Shown here: positions 50,669 to 61,808 of the stretch, piece after piece | Numbering within the stretch: the stretch's first letter is position 1 | Layout: each line of letters begins with the position of its first letter | Source: Emydura subglobosa | Lineage: Eukaryota > Chordata > Testudines > Chelidae | Direction of reading: 5' to 3' | DNA length: 64,000 nt | Assembly: GCA_007922225.1 (NCBI GenBank) | Contig: ML680053.1 | Location: 19,826,694 to 19,890,693, forward strand | Program-made: the position numbers and the translations under genes | The notes under the pieces: generated by a model | Database searches by the model: none | What the model was told of the DNA's origin: nothing | What the model saw: the letters and a program-made list of their open reading frames with translations, nothing else

Positions 50669-51849
50669 GTCTAAAACAGAGGAGTAACACTGTGAAACAT
50701 CTGTTCAGAAAAATCTGGCACCAGAGCACTAAATTGTTACAGGAGTTGGAAGCGTACACAAGTATACAAATTTAATTGTAGTCTGAACTAGATTTTTACA
50801 TAAATATTTTCGCATATTAAAGGACTCAGATGGGAGAGGCAATACAATTACCCACAGTGTATAAACTTGATTTTTCCAGCTGGAAAGAGTTAGATTAAAA
50901 CAAATGTAATAGGTTGTATGGCACTAAATGAATGACATTAAAGACATACTAGTTTATTCTGTCTCGTCTTTCTTTGTATTTTTAAAATGATTGTTTTACG
51001 TCTATTATTCAGGTTTATCCATTTTTCCATTCTCAAATTAGCTGTTTTCTTATCATCTTAGCCTTAAATTTTCAAAAGCTGTGCAACATTAATGGGAGTT
51101 AATGTTTAAAATGCTACATCAGCAGTTTGAAAAATATAGGGATAAGTATCTGTCCTTTCTGCATGTAAGCATGTCAAAAATTACCCTGTGACTGGACTGT
51201 CTCACTACAGGCTAGCGGTTCCCAGGCTGTGGCTCTGCTGAAGCAGTGCTCAGCTTCCCACTGGCTTTGCCTGATGTTACACAGAGAAAGCCGAATGCGC
51301 TCTATTCTATAAATGTACATTAGGGCAGACTGGAGTTCTCAGCACTCACTATCCAGCCCGTGTAGTGCTGGAACTAACAAGTCCTCTCTACTCACTGAAG
51401 TGGAAGGATAGAATGCTGCTGCCATCCACCTAGACCTGTGGTGGGAAGCACACAAGAGAAGAGATGGAGACAGTAACTCCCATTTCAACTCCCATTTATT
51501 TTCCAAAATAAGTTCTCCAACGCTAAAAAAATTTGAAAAATAAATACAAATAAAAACAAGGCCAGTCCTCATTAACGAGCAAACTTGTGCATCTATGTAG
51601 TACAGAACAAATTTTACTTCAGAAAGAGATTTAATTTCAAGGTGTTCTTATTCAGAAGAATTTAAAATGAATTTAAAACTATTTAAAATTTCCAGATAAA
51701 TTATCCTTCAATAATGTATTTTCCTTACCTTAATGCACTGTATTTCAGTCCCTGAAGTCCCAGAGTAGCAGCATTTACACTAAATGGATTGCAGCAGTTA
51801 AGTTCTTCATTGGTTATTTATCTTAACCCCGGCTTTATAAGAATCTTAC
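50669..51849. other. Intron 3 end near exon 3: nothing recognised
   Basis: AT-rich intronic DNA up to the exon 3 donor. Confidence 0.5.
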
Positions 51850-51966
51850 CTCCAAGGACCATGCCAGCTTGACAACACTTCCTCAAGCGACATGCTGGAC
51901 AGTTCTTCCTACGAATTTTATCCACTATGCAGTCATTCCTTCCAGCACACAAATAGTTATGCTGCC
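51850..51966 (-). CDS. PGR: PGR exon 3 (second zinc finger of the DNA-binding domain)
   Basis: A 117-bp internal exon, equal to the human length. The acceptor reads cttgcag right of 51966; the donor gtaag starts at 51849. It encodes [18 protein letters not shown], then [13 protein letters not shown] and CQAGMVLGG. The four zinc-binding Cys of the second finger (CAGRNDC...NCPAC), the dimerisation D-box (AGRND) and the basic nuclear localisation region are all present. The first finger, with the P-box that reads the hormone response element, is on exon 2, which is not in the window. Confidence 0.97.
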
Positions 51967-52794
51967 CTGCAAGCAAGAAAAACCCAGAATTAACGCGTTT
52001 CTGACTGTGTCGAGACTATTCCTGAACCAGAGTACGGTGATGCAAAAATTAGAGAGGCTTCAAACCAACGTCTGACTGTTCCATTGCAAGAATCACTACA
52101 GATTTTGTTTTAACGTTATCTTTTGGATGTTACCACCTCACACTGTTTTACTGACAGTAATTGTTTTGGCTTCTTTATGGTTCACCCATCTTCTAGAATT
52201 CCAAAATAGGGCACGGACAATATGTACTGTTCATGTTACTGTACAATCAGCATTTCTTACATAAATCAGGTAACATGACAGAATTTGGGATTTCTTCTTT
52301 TCTGTGCCTTTTCTCAGATCTTATTTCTCTCCTTTTAAAACAGTGTTTCTCTTTTTCTAGAGTAATTGAAAGTGATTTCTTTTGAGGAGCTGGTCACCTC
52401 CTGCAAGGGGCTGAGTATCCTCAACTCCTGCTTCAGAGCCACAGAAGCTGGGGCACTCAACATCCAGGAATGGGCCCTGTTAGAATGTTTCATTTGCTTT
52501 GCAACCCCTTTCATTGCTCTTGGGAAACGTCTATTCCATTTTAAATGTTATTTGCTACCCTCCAAATTTCACAACAGATAGGAACAACAAACCCATTATA
52601 TATTGTCAGGCTTATTGCACAATACTAACAAAACAAATAAAGTACATACACGTCTTTCTTCTATAAAAATTACAAACTATTAGAAACAATAACAAAAAAA
52701 TATTGACAGAAAAACATGTAATAGTGAACTCTAAAGGGAATACACACAAAACAAATGTATACGAACTTTTATATATCAACCTAACATATTTCTA

Positions 52795-53275
52795 TGGCCA
52801 CCTTTACCATAGTATCTGAGCATCTCACAATCTTTAATGAATCTTACAGTCACCACTGTAAGGTAAGAAGGTACTATTAGTTCAGTTTTACAGATGGCAA
52901 ACAAAGGCGAGGCCTAGATTTCAAAGGTATTTAGGTATTGCTGTGCTCAGCGCTGCAACGCCTAACTGATTTAGGAGCCTAAATATCATTTTCAGAAGGG
53001 ATTTGGATACTTAGAAGCTTAAATCCCATCAACTGCCAATGGAATTTTGGCTTCCAAATGCTTAAATCCCTTTTAAAAATGAGAATTAACTCATAAATCA
53101 GTTAGGCATTGCAATGCTGAGTACTGCAACTCCAAAATAGCTTTAGAAATCTGGTCCACAGAGACTAAGTGACTTAGTCAAATTCATATCAGAAGTATTT
53201 ATCATAGGAGGAATTGAACCCAGGTCTCGAGTCCCAGGCTAGTACCCGAACAGTTGTACAATCTTCACTCTTCTA
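52795..53275 (+). repeat. L2/MIR-type relic interrupted by a foldback MITE
   Basis: Left part 'tctgagcatctcacaatctt' to 'cagttttacagatggcaaac'. Right part 'acagagactaagtgacttag', 'aattgaacccaggtctcgag' and 'aggctagtacccgaacag'. Together these form one MIR/L2-type unit split at the usual 'gaggcacagag' motif. Confidence 0.7.
52911..53157. mobile_element. Foldback MITE with ~65-bp inverted repeats
   Basis: The left arm starting 'ggcctagatttcaaaggtat' and the reverse complement of the right arm starting 'ggaccagatttctaaagcta' match imperfectly for about 65 bp, through 'gcctaactgattta.gag' in both. The spacer is about 110 bp. It sits precisely inside the L2/MIR relic. Superfamily not assigned. 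Confidence 0.75.
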
Positions 53276-53705
53276 TCTTTTTCTGTTAGTTATTCCAAGA
53301 AAATACAATTTTGAACTTATAAACAAGTTCTATTTTTTTTTTTTTTTAAATCATCAGGGAAGGGAGTAAAAAGTGGGATCTTGAATGTGGTTTAGATTCA
53401 AAAGTTTGGTTAAGGTTCTGATAAATATCCAAACTTTCCACTTTCTGGTTTTACTGTAAGTAGAAAGAAAGTAAAAGTATGTCTAATATAACACAGAAAG
53501 AGCAAGAGATGTCTATATGAAGCTCCTAATTCTACAAAAAAAAAAATGCACGTGTAACTTCAAAATGTGTAACATCAAAAATGGCATTACCTATTTCTGA
53601 GTCACTGATAACTCGAAAGAAAATGATCTTGAATGTTTATGGATCAATGTCCTAACAGATCAAGCACAACATGGGGTGTTAGCTGTTTGTCTGCGACAGA
53701 CCACC
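53276..53705. other. Intron 2 segment: nothing recognised
   Basis: AT-rich, with a T-run near 53333-53347. Confidence 0.5.
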
Positions 53706-54099
53706 TGTGACAGGGTGTTGAGCAGCAACTCCTTAGCCAGCCCTCTGTCACACAAACCTCAATTAAGCGATGTAAATTGGAGCTCACTAGAGAAATCTGT
53801 ACTGGGTTGGTGAGTGGGAAGCAGCTGTCAGCCTAATTAGCTAAGGGCTATATACAGGCCCAGGTGAAGGAAGTAAGGGGGGAAGCTAGAGAGTGGAAGG
53901 TGAGCAGAGACTCTTGCTGCCTGATTGCAGAAACTGAGTGGTCCCTGAGGCCGCTAGCCCAAGCTGCGTATAGTAAGAAGGGGATGGAAATACACGCTGT
54001 AAATAAAGTGTGCCACTGACTGCTGAACAGGAGGGTCTCTGAGTGGATTGTGAACAAAGAAGAGGCGGGGTAGAGAAGCTCCTGTGGCACACTGCTACA
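53706..54099 (+). mobile_element. Solo LTR (394 bp)
   Basis: Begins TGTGACAGGGTG and ends CTGCTACA. A TATA-like 'gctatatacaggcc' is near 53848 and an AATAAA near 54002, in the right order for a plus-strand LTR. Flanks CCACC (left) and ACACC (right) agree at four of five bases, consistent with a decayed 5-bp target duplication. No internal region follows. The TGTGACAGG start suits Ty3/gypsy-type LTRs, but class is not certain. Confidence 0.65.
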
Positions 54100-54149
54100 A
54101 CACCAAATCCCACTAGGGAACAGGATAACCACGTCCTTATGAACCTATC

Positions 54150-55092
54150 TATTACGTGTAGGGGGAAAAACTGCATCATCATGGAGGATTTCAATTTGAA
54201 TGACATATGTTGGAGCCCTTGTGCTGCCAGTACGAAAACATAATTAGAATTTCTAAACATTAGAGATGACAATTTTCCCCCTTGTGTTGCAGCCAACACA
54301 AGGAATCTTATTAGGCCTTGTTCTAACAGATAAAGAGGAACTGATCACAGAACTAAAAATGAATAGTTGTCGGCCACTGGCTACCACTCGATACGAGGAT
54401 GATGTCTGCCAGCGGGAAAGTCATTGACGAGACTTAAAATGGCTGAGGAGTCCAAGTTGTGCTCTACAAAGTTTTCCACACGTGACAGGTGGTTGCTTGG
54501 AGAGAGGATGCTGTACATTTTCCTTCCTCCTCTGCCATTTCCAATTCCATTTCCAATTCTGTGGAAGTCTCCTGGAGGATGTGATGCCATTGCAGTCTAT
54601 TGCTAGCCAGCTCTTCACAATTCATGGGGTCAATTCCTGCCTTCTTAAGTTATTTCTTCAGTTATTTTCAACGTATCCTTGTAGCATTTCCTCTGTCCCC
54701 CACAAGTCCTCTTACCATGACTAAGTTGAGAAAAGAAGATTTGCTTAGGAAGACAAATATCAGCCATCCAAACACAATGGTCAGCCCAGTGAAGCTAATG
54801 TTTCATAATCCTCGCCTCAACACTGGTGATGTTAACTGCAGAGAGAACGCTGACATTTGGTACGACCATCTTCCCATTTGATACAGAGATTTTTCCTAAG
54901 GCAGCTATGTGGGTACCACTCCAGACTCTTTAAGATGGCTTTGATATGTCACTCATGTCTCTCACTCATAAAGAAGAGGGGGGATAGTAGCTTAGGTACA
55001 AGTGATCATGACGTTGTCATATTTATAATGTGCACGAAGAATACCATCCACACCAATAATATATGTATAGTTGGTGCTTTAATAGGGCCCAT
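54150..55092 (+). mobile_element. CR1-like LINE endonuclease fragment, split by another LINE
   Basis: Plus-strand pieces read IIMEDFNLNDICW (the DFN-P-DICW endonuclease motif), GLVLTDKEELITELKMNS, and after an interruption SSLGTSDHDVVIFIM (the catalytic SDH motif). The two halves are contiguous in CR1 endonucleases but here are separated by about 600 bp of unrelated minus-strand LINE sequence. Confidence 0.7.
54370..54975 (-). mobile_element. Non-LTR retrotransposon ORF2 C-terminal fragment, inserted
   Basis: The minus strand shows a decayed 'LLYECETWVTY' segment (family form 'LLYGSETWTTYRRHLK'), then frameshifted remnants leading to KKAGIDPMNCEELASNRLQW and ATTCHVWKTL, a degraded C-terminal zinc-finger-like end ('ARCNRTC'). 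This arrangement is known from vertebrate LINEs outside CR1; I do not assign the clade. The fragment separates two halves of the CR1-like endonuclease. Confidence 0.55.
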
Positions 55093-55103
55093 TTCACAAA
55101 GCT

Positions 55104-55148
55104 GATCCCTAACCTGGGGATCCCTAACCAGGGATCCCTAACCTGGGG
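55104..55148. repeat. Three tandem units of GATCCCTAACC(T/A)GG at the DIRS left edge
   Basis: Units start at 55104, 55119 and 55133, period 14-15 bp. It lies exactly where recombinase similarity is lost. Confidence 0.85.
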
Positions 55149-55475
55149 GTACCGCCTCTTTAGGCCTTTAATAAATCTGGTTGTCATGTAGTGGGAAAAG
55201 ACCGATCTGCCTTGGATCAGGGGATGAAAGGCTGAGATTGCCACCAGGTAGACCTTAAGGGCTAGGCCTGTTGTTTTAGGTCCAACAAATAGTCCAGAAT
55301 AGATTGATCGGGGCAAAATACAGTGCAATTTCCCGGCTCAGGGCCCAGCAGGAAAACCTCTTCCATTTGGCTACATAGGTTGCTCTGGGGGAGGGCTTTT
55401 TACTGCCCATCAGAACCTGTTGGACCTGAGCTAAGCAGGCCCACTCACCCATGTTCAGCCACTGAGTCGCCATGC
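55110..55475 (-). pseudogene. DIRS tyrosine recombinase, N-terminal part only
   Basis: Two frames give ATYVAKWKRFSCWALSREIA (core-binding 'Y..KWKRF..WC' motif), then TTGLALKVYLVAISAFHPLI and GRSVFSHYMTTRFIKGLKRR. This is the SAM-like N-terminal domain of DIRS recombinases. The catalytic R-H-R-Y domain that should follow is missing; the frame runs into a short tandem repeat at 55104-55148. Confidence 0.75.
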
Positions 55476-55509
55476 CATCAGATGTAGGGACGCTGTTGCC
55501 CGGAAAGTG

Positions 55510-56127
55510 CTACAAGTGAATGTCATTCTGTACAGCAAAGTTCCACAAGTGGAGAGCTTCTTGACACAGTGCTGACAAACGAGCACTGCCTTGCTTGTTG
55601 ATATAGAACATCACGGCGGTATTGTCCATAAGAATCTGGACGTCTTTGCCCTCTATGTAGGAAAGGAACACTTGGCAGACTAAGAATATGCCCTTGAGCT
55701 CCATGACATTTATGTGGAGGTTGCGGTCCTCCCGTGACCAGAGTCCCTGAGTGCTGAAACCGCTAATACGGGCTCCCCATCCCAAGTCTGAGGAGCCGAA
55801 GACCATAGTCATCGAGGGAGACAGCCCTTTGAAGGGTATTCCCTTCATCACCTGGAGTGGACTCATCCACCGGTGTAGAGATAGCAGAATACATGGCGAA
55901 ACTGAAAGCACCATGCCAGGCTGTGTCAGCTTAGGAAGTATATCGAGACCAGCCACAACTACAGAGGCCTGAACCTTAGATGCACGTGGCGCACCACATA
56001 AGTCTGAGGCAGGTTTGCACAGTTGTGAGAGGAGAATTCTGAACCTGTATGATGAGATCTGACATGGCTCAGAATCAAGATTCCGGGAGGAAGGCCCTAC
56101 CTTTGGTAAAATTGAGGATCGCTCCAA
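55510..56127 (-). pseudogene. DIRS RNase H remnant, open for 205 codons
   Basis: The longest continuous piece of the element. It shows SSDLGWGARISGFSTQGLWS (RNase H strand with the first catalytic Asp), LHINVMELKGIFLVCQVFL (catalytic Glu in MEL), and VQILMDNTAVMFYINKQGSA (catalytic Asp in MDNTA). The three acidic residues remain, but the N-terminal side is frameshifted from the RT. Confidence 0.82.
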
Positions 56128-56919
56128 TAAACTCTATCTGCTGAACAAGGGATAGGGTTGATTTCTGCTCATTTATGAGTAGGCCTAGGTGCCAGAAGGT
56201 GATCCTTGTTAGGTTGAGGCTGCACTTACATGCACTTGTGACATGCCCGTGATGAGCCAATCATCTAAGTAAGGGTAGATCTGTACTCCTTGACATCTCA
56301 GGTAACGAACACTACCGCCATACACTTCATGAAAGCCATTGGGGCAGATGAAAGTCTGAAAGGCAGAGCCATGAATCATAATGGCTTTGATTCACCACGA
56401 ACCAGAGGAATCTCTGGTGGCCAGGAAAAATTGAGATATGGAAATATACATCTTTTAAGTCGCAGGCAGCGTATCAGTTCCCTGGATCCAAGAAAGGGAT
56501 GATGGAGGATAGGGAGACCATGTGGAACTTCAGCCTCTTGAGATATCTGTTGAGGCAAGGCAACAGATTGTTGCTTTGGGGATAAGGAAATAGTGAGAGA
56601 AGAACCCTTATCCTTCCATGTCCTCAGAAACAGTCTCTATGGCCCCCATCTGTTGGAAAGCTTGCACCTTCTGAACGAGAAGTTGCTCATGAGAGGGGTC
56701 CCTGAAGAGGGACAGGGAAGACGGGTGGGAAGGTGGCAGTGAGGTAAACTGAAGGGTGTAGTCCAAGTCTATGGTATTGAGGACCCAGCGATATGAAGTG
56801 ATCTGGGCCCAAGCAGGAAGGAAGGAAAACAGGCGGTTTGAAAACAAGTGGGGTGGATCCTGAAGAGGGGCTGAGGTGCCATCCTCAAGCACGCCTTCAA
56901 AATGATTGTCTCTGCCCAC
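56075..56919 (-). pseudogene. DIRS reverse transcriptase remnant
   Basis: The N-terminal part reads RLFSFLPAWAQITSYRWVLN and later VQKVQAFQQMGAIETV. The middle is frameshifted: VHFP and FSWPPEIPLVRGESKPL cover the 'FLATRDS..F' area. The palm region gives RYLRCQGVQIYPYLDDWLI (YLDD catalytic motif) near 56,240-56,305, followed by HLGLLINEQKSTLSLVQQIE and FIGAIL. Stop codons near 56,600 and elsewhere show it is dead. Confidence 0.8.
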
Positions 56920-57005
56920 TCAGGTAATGCGAGGGGTCTGGTTGGGTTGTGGAGGAGGTTACAGCAGGATGACAATGTTTAAAACCTCTGTCCCTATCCT
57001 TTCTC

Positions 57006-58335
57006 CTATAGGAACTGTATTAGGAAGGCCCCAAAAAATTTGGACTCCTGTGATGGGGGCTGGAACTGTCTCCTAGAGGTCTGCGGAGTATACAGGCCTA
57101 GCGAGTGCAGGGTGACCCTAGAATCTTTAAGGCCATGGAGCCTCACATCAGTCTGATCCGAAAAGAGGGCATTGCCCTCAAATGGGAGATCTTGGATGGA
57201 CTGCTGCACCTCCTGAGACAGCCCTGATGACTGCAACCATGAGCAGTAAGATGGAGGCAAACTCCTGTCCGGACTCGTGAGGAAGTAGTTCTTTGAATTT
57301 CGATAGGGAGTCCCAGATATTATAATTGTACCTCCCTAGCCATGCCTGCTGGCTGGAGATCCTGAACTGCAAAGTGACTGTGGAGTAAACTTTCCTTCCA
57401 AACAAGTCCAGTTTCTTTGAGTCCTTGCTTTTTGGGGTTGAGCTTGCATGACCCTGCCTCTCTCTTTTGTTTGCAGCTGCTACCACTAAGGACCCCAGGA
57501 GTGGGTGAGAGAAGAGATATTCACACCCTTTTGCCAGGACACAATATTTCTTTTCAGCCCAGTTTGATGTTGGTGGTAGGGATGACGGAGTCTACCACAG
57601 GGCCTTAACCACTTTGAGTACTCCATCATGCACTGATAGTACATCCCTAGTCAGCACCGCAGCTGCCAAAGACCAAAGAGGTTGTCTGTGGGCTCTCTGA
57701 GGCCCAAATTGGAGGCCACCCTTCTGAGGAGTTCCTGGTGAGCCTGAAAGTCATCCAGTGAGACTCAGGGGGCTGCACCACCTATTGCCTCGTCAGGAGA
57801 TGAGGATGATGGTAGTGTCATGGGTGGGGGAGGTATTTCCTCCTTCTGTGCGGGGGCTGCTGCTGCCCAGCCCTGTGATTTGGTGCTGGAGTCAGAGGCT
57901 AAGCCCTTGTTCTCCGCCAAGGTCAGCAGTGCCGTGGACCATTTCCCTGATGATTGATAAGAGAAAGGCCAGGAGCTCCGGGGATTCCCCAGGGATTCCA
58001 ATATGGCCACTGAAACCAGCTGTTGCCCCTGGTGATTGCAGGCCTCACACCCGTCACTTGTGGCCCTGGTTGTTGGTTCCAATGTGATCAGGTAGTAGGT
58101 TCCATTTCAGGGCCCGAGGATGATGTATCTTTGCCTGAGGACCACAATGGAGCTGTTCTGGGCCCCCCAGCCACTGTGTGGAGCCAGGTAATGAGGTCAT
58201 GTCGATTCCTGCCTCCCTGATGCAGGCAATTGGACCAACAAGAATCCTATGCCTGGTGCTGCAGTTCTTGCTCAGCCTCTCTTGGAGCATTGTTACCTCT
58301 GCTTCTTTGGTGCGGGTGACGCGGAGTGGAACCAA
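57006..58335 (-). pseudogene. DIRS gag remnant
   Basis: Two overlapping frames give AAANKRERQGHASSTPKSKD, then LDLFGRKVYSTVTLQFRIS and LGRYNYNIWDSLSKFKELLP, followed by EVQQSIQDLPFEGNALFSDQ and RLHGLKDSRVTLHSLGLYTP. These are diagnostic of DIRS gag proteins. The upstream region (57,500-58,335) is proline/serine-rich and less certain. Frameshift near 57,200. Confidence 0.75.
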
Positions 58336-58955
58336 GAAGGGACCAGTGCCAGAGGTGCACTCTGCACCAGTGCTGATGTGCTTGGCACCAAGTCAGCACG
58401 GGATGGTTTCAAGGTCGGCCTCAGTGACACTTCCATCAACAGGTCTTTTTGGCATATATCCCTGTCCTTATGGGTTCGAGGGCTGAAGCCCTTGAAAATT
58501 TTACACTTGTCCCTTCTCTGTGTTTCCCCCAAGCACTTTAGTCAGCTATCATGGGGATCGTTGAGCGGACAGGGTTTATGACAAGTACAGGCTTTAAAGC
58601 CCGGGGAGGAGGGCAAGCCCCAGCCCATGGAGACATCCCTAATGGGACAACTATACCTATTTTGTTTTAACTATATACAGCAAGAAACAAAAAAGCTATA
58701 GTAGAACTATGATACAAGAACTATGGAACACTTGCATATGCAAGAGAAGGAAGGTGTTCCAGGAACCATCACGGGAAGAAAGAAGGAACTGGGAGGGCCA
58801 GTGGCGCTTTATATATATATATATATGGCGCATCAGAGCCGGCCCCTAAGGATACTGCTAAGGCAAAATATGTCCAGTGACCGACCATGCACTTAGGCGT
58901 GCAAACACCGAGAAAGTAATCGACATGGGCAAGCACTTGAAGTTAAGCTTTATTT

Positions 58956-59904
58956 TGTGTGTGTTAAAATTGAATCTTGTTGTCTTGATGTTATTTTTAA
59001 TGTGAATTACATCCAGCAGTGTTGTCATCTTATTAGCATTCCATGACCAAAAGATAAGGTTGTAGTCAAAAACAACAAATAAGAACAGTGGCCCAGTTCT
59101 TTTCCCATTTAAGTGAAAGACAAAACTCCCATTGACTTCAGTGTGGCGGTATTGTGCTCTAAAACATTATAATTATATTCCTTGGTTATTTGATTGCAAC
59201 TGTAGTACCAATAATTTTACGCATGGGAAAACCTGATTGGATAAAATAGTCAATCCCAACCTTCGCTCATCTGTCCAAATTAACCTCAAACTTATTTTTT
59301 TGGTGTTTAAACTTTTTTAAATTTTCCCCCACCTTCATGTTTCTGTACCTCCTAATTCTAACCAGGACTCCAAATGGAAGTATCAAAATATCAAAAGAAA
59401 AACCTGTTCACTGTTCACTGTCAGCCCAATTATGAAGAGCAAAAAAGGCATGGATCAAGTACAGGAAAGCATCCAAACATGTGAAATTTGTGCGCCTCCT
59501 TTCTGGTGTGGACCTGCAAATGTCTTTTCAATCATTGCTTCTTTTCATGTGTGTATTTATTTTCAGAGCAGCAGTAGTTTGAGTAAGCTATTGACTGCCA
59601 ATGATAGTAAACAAGTCTGAGATGATTATTACGAGATGGTAACTCAGCTGCTGTTTTTTGTAATCCTTTTCTTTGCCCGTTTCTGGTAAAATAAGCATGT
59701 GTTCAGCAAGAGTTGTTCTACAGATGTACAGTAAGGACAATCTGAATATGTCCTCTCAGTAATATGTAACAGATACAGCAATGAGTACCTATTTCATGAG
59801 AAAGACAGCGTTTTCTTATGGCAAGATGCCAAGAATTGCTGCCAAACCATCCAAAATAGCACATTTTTAGTTTTTGTTTCAAATCTTCACATTCATTTTT
59901 TTGT
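58956..59904. other. Intron 2 segment: nothing recognised
   Basis: AT-rich intronic DNA. Near 59095-59160 a 'cccattgacttcagtgtgg' segment suggests a short MITE fragment. Confidence 0.45.
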
Positions 59905-60045
59905 ATGCAGTGTTGTTGTAGCCATGTTGGTCTCAGGATATTAGAGAGATAAGGTGGGTGAAGTAATAGCTTTCATTGGACCAAATTCTGTTGGTGAGAG
60001 ACACAAGCTTTTTAGCTTACACAGGGATCTTCCTCAGTTGTTACT
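59905..60045 (-). mobile_element. Penelope-like element 3' tail fragment
   Basis: The plus strand reads 'gtgttgttgtagccatgttg', 'ggatattagagagataaggt' and 'gagacacaagctttttagct', the reverse of the common sauropsid Penelope tail also seen (other strand) at 31470-31615. The rest of the element is absent. Confidence 0.65.
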
Positions 60046-61560
60046 GTTGCCATGACATCTGCTCCATGTTCCTCCTCCCCCCCCCAAGCCAATGAACATT
60101 AAAGAGCAGCAAAACAACACTTCACATTTCTGGCAACAGACCAGGAAGCAGAATGCTTATTTTTAACCATTTGCCTCTGCTTCATAATCTATGCAATATT
60201 TAATTGATCTCTCCCCTACTTTGCCTTAATTAGCTGTGAAAACCCTCTTAGTATTTCTCTATGCTACAAAGGCTTTAAGAGTATTCTCAGTATGTATCTA
60301 CTTTTAAAATTATTTTATTGGTTGAATTGATTTGTCAGGGCCTACCTGCTTTCTCAAATATTGACACTTTCAGGAAGCTCAAGTATAAGTTAGTCATATG
60401 TAGGAACACAGTTAAAAGTGGATATGTTTTCCCTCTGGAAGCATCACTTTATGGGGCATTGAGAATTTTTTATTTGTTCATCCCTACAAAGACCTACATA
60501 AGCATCCACCATCTTTCAACCAAGAACATTTTTCTGGACTCACTTTTGACTGTGGCAGTGTTGCTCTTTAGTTATTGCTCATCTGTCCCTTGAAGATGAC
60601 AAACAACTACTTCTGAATATGAACAAACCAAGACTAGAAAATCAACCATAAATCGCCAACATGGCAGTACAGACATTCCTTATGCCACCAAGTTGTATCT
60701 TTTAGTAAAACAGGAAAATGCTGGAGTTGATGCTATATTGTGAAACTTTATGGAGCAGAAAGATAAACTTTAAGGAGCAGAATCCTATATAATTGTAAGA
60801 TTATCTTATTAGATGTTCAAGAGTGCTGTAAGCAGATATTTATGTACACATATTCAAAATAAAGTTTCAAATTTATCCATGACACCAGCATATAAATCTT
60901 TCAGAAAAGAAAAGTTTATTCACAAATAGTAAAACCTCAGTTTCATGTCTCATATATAAGACGGTAGTGCCTGCTGGAGCACTGGTTCAGCTGTGACCCA
61001 AAGAGAAGAGTACAACCTACTAAATCACCAACACATCTTGAGGCACCTTCAGTAAATTGAAACCTTGGATAGTTTCTTATCCAAGTTTCCAGTTTATCTT
61101 ACTCAGTTTCTGGCTTGATCTAGTTTACCCAGGGTAATCTGACCAGCCCCAGAAGAAGATGGTAATATCACAGGGCAGATGCACATAAAAGCATGCCCAG
61201 TAGTATACTCTATATTGAAGGTCTATACTTTCTTAAATTCCTCTTCCAGTCTAATTATCCATGCTGAATCTCAACCCAAAAGTAATTCTTTTTGGACATT
61301 TGAACCACATCAGTTCTGTGGTTCTTAGTTATCAAAAGCAGAGGGGAAAATCCCTCATATTTAATCCCCAAATTTCCAGTTAGAAACTCTTTATTCAAAA
61401 GGTGAAAGCCTCAGATTTAGGGTTTAGTTACATGGTGACATCAAGAAAGTTAAGGCAAATCAATGAATGTCTGAAGTCAATGCATATAAGTAAAAGTGCA
61501 TGGTTTAATTCAGGAGTAAAGTAGCTTTAGTTCACTGTAACTTAATCCTCCTCCATGATA
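60046..61560. other. Intron 2 segment: nothing recognised
   Basis: AT-rich intronic DNA with a C-run near 60075-60087. A 91-codon ORF at 60318-60593 has no recognisable domain. Confidence 0.45.
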
Positions 61561-61808
61561 CATACAGTAGATCTGATTCTCTTCTCATTTTACATCAATT
61601 TTATGACAGCAGGGATGCTGGAGTCTAGGGGTGCTGGAGGTGTAGCAGCATCCCCTGGATTGAAGTGGCTTCCAGCATTCACAGGGTTTACAGTTTTCAG
61701 CACCCCAACTATAAAAATTGTTCCAACGACATTGTATGACAGTGTAAGTGCCTGTTGCACAGGCATAAAACTGGTATAATGGAGTGGAGAAGCAGATCTA
61801 CTGTATGC
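61561..61808. mobile_element. MITE with ~44-bp inverted repeats, carrying a nested MITE
   Basis: The left end CATACAGTAGATCTGATTCT and the reverse-complemented right end GCATACAGTAGATCTGCTTC match, and the similarity continues through 'catcaattttat' / 'taccagttttat'. Without the nested insert and its duplication the element would be about 115 bp. Confidence 0.75.
61610..61734. mobile_element. 125-bp hAT MITE with 8-bp target duplication TATGACAG
   Basis: Flanked by TATGACAG at 61602-61609 and 61735-61742. Ends CAGGGATGCTGGA and, reverse-complemented, CAATGTCGTTGGA are related inverted termini. The interior contains 'ggattgaagtggcttccag' and 'caccccaactataaaaattg', a common dispersed sequence of turtles as far as I recall. 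Confidence 0.8.

Larger units (their letters stand above)
12726..51966 (-). other. PGR: PGR gene, 3' portion (exons 3-8 with introns 3-7)
   Basis: Span of the six PGR coding exons in the window, transcribed right to left. The product is the nuclear progesterone receptor, a steroid-activated transcription factor of the NR3C group that binds DNA as a dimer. Intron sizes read from the sequence are 18,950 bp (intron 3), 7,395 (4), 2,362 (5), 4,798 (6) and 4,723 (7). The hinge basic motif RKFKKFNK and the tail KPLLFHKK separate it from its paralogues AR, GR and MR. The joined exons are open with consistent phases, about 337 codons to the stop, so the gene looks intact. Exons 1 and 2 (N-terminal domain and first zinc finger) were not found between 51,967 and 64,000; human intron 2 is also very long. 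Exon numbering follows human PGR. Confidence 0.95.
55093..58955 (-). mobile_element. DIRS-type tyrosine-recombinase retrotransposon, degraded
   Basis: Reading right to left, the order gag, RT, RNase H, recombinase is that of DIRS elements. The 5' non-coding end at 58,600-58,955 includes a (TA)n TATA-like run at 58810-58828. The left end stops within the recombinase, so the catalytic recombinase part and 3' repeats are missing. All ORFs have stops or frameshifts. DIRS elements are known from turtles, amphibians and fish. The flank on the left is a CR1-like endonuclease fragment. Confidence 0.82.

Noticed and set aside
55104..55148. Interstitial telomeric repeat
   Set aside because: Only three units with a 14-15 bp period containing CCTAACC; not the 6-bp telomere repeat.
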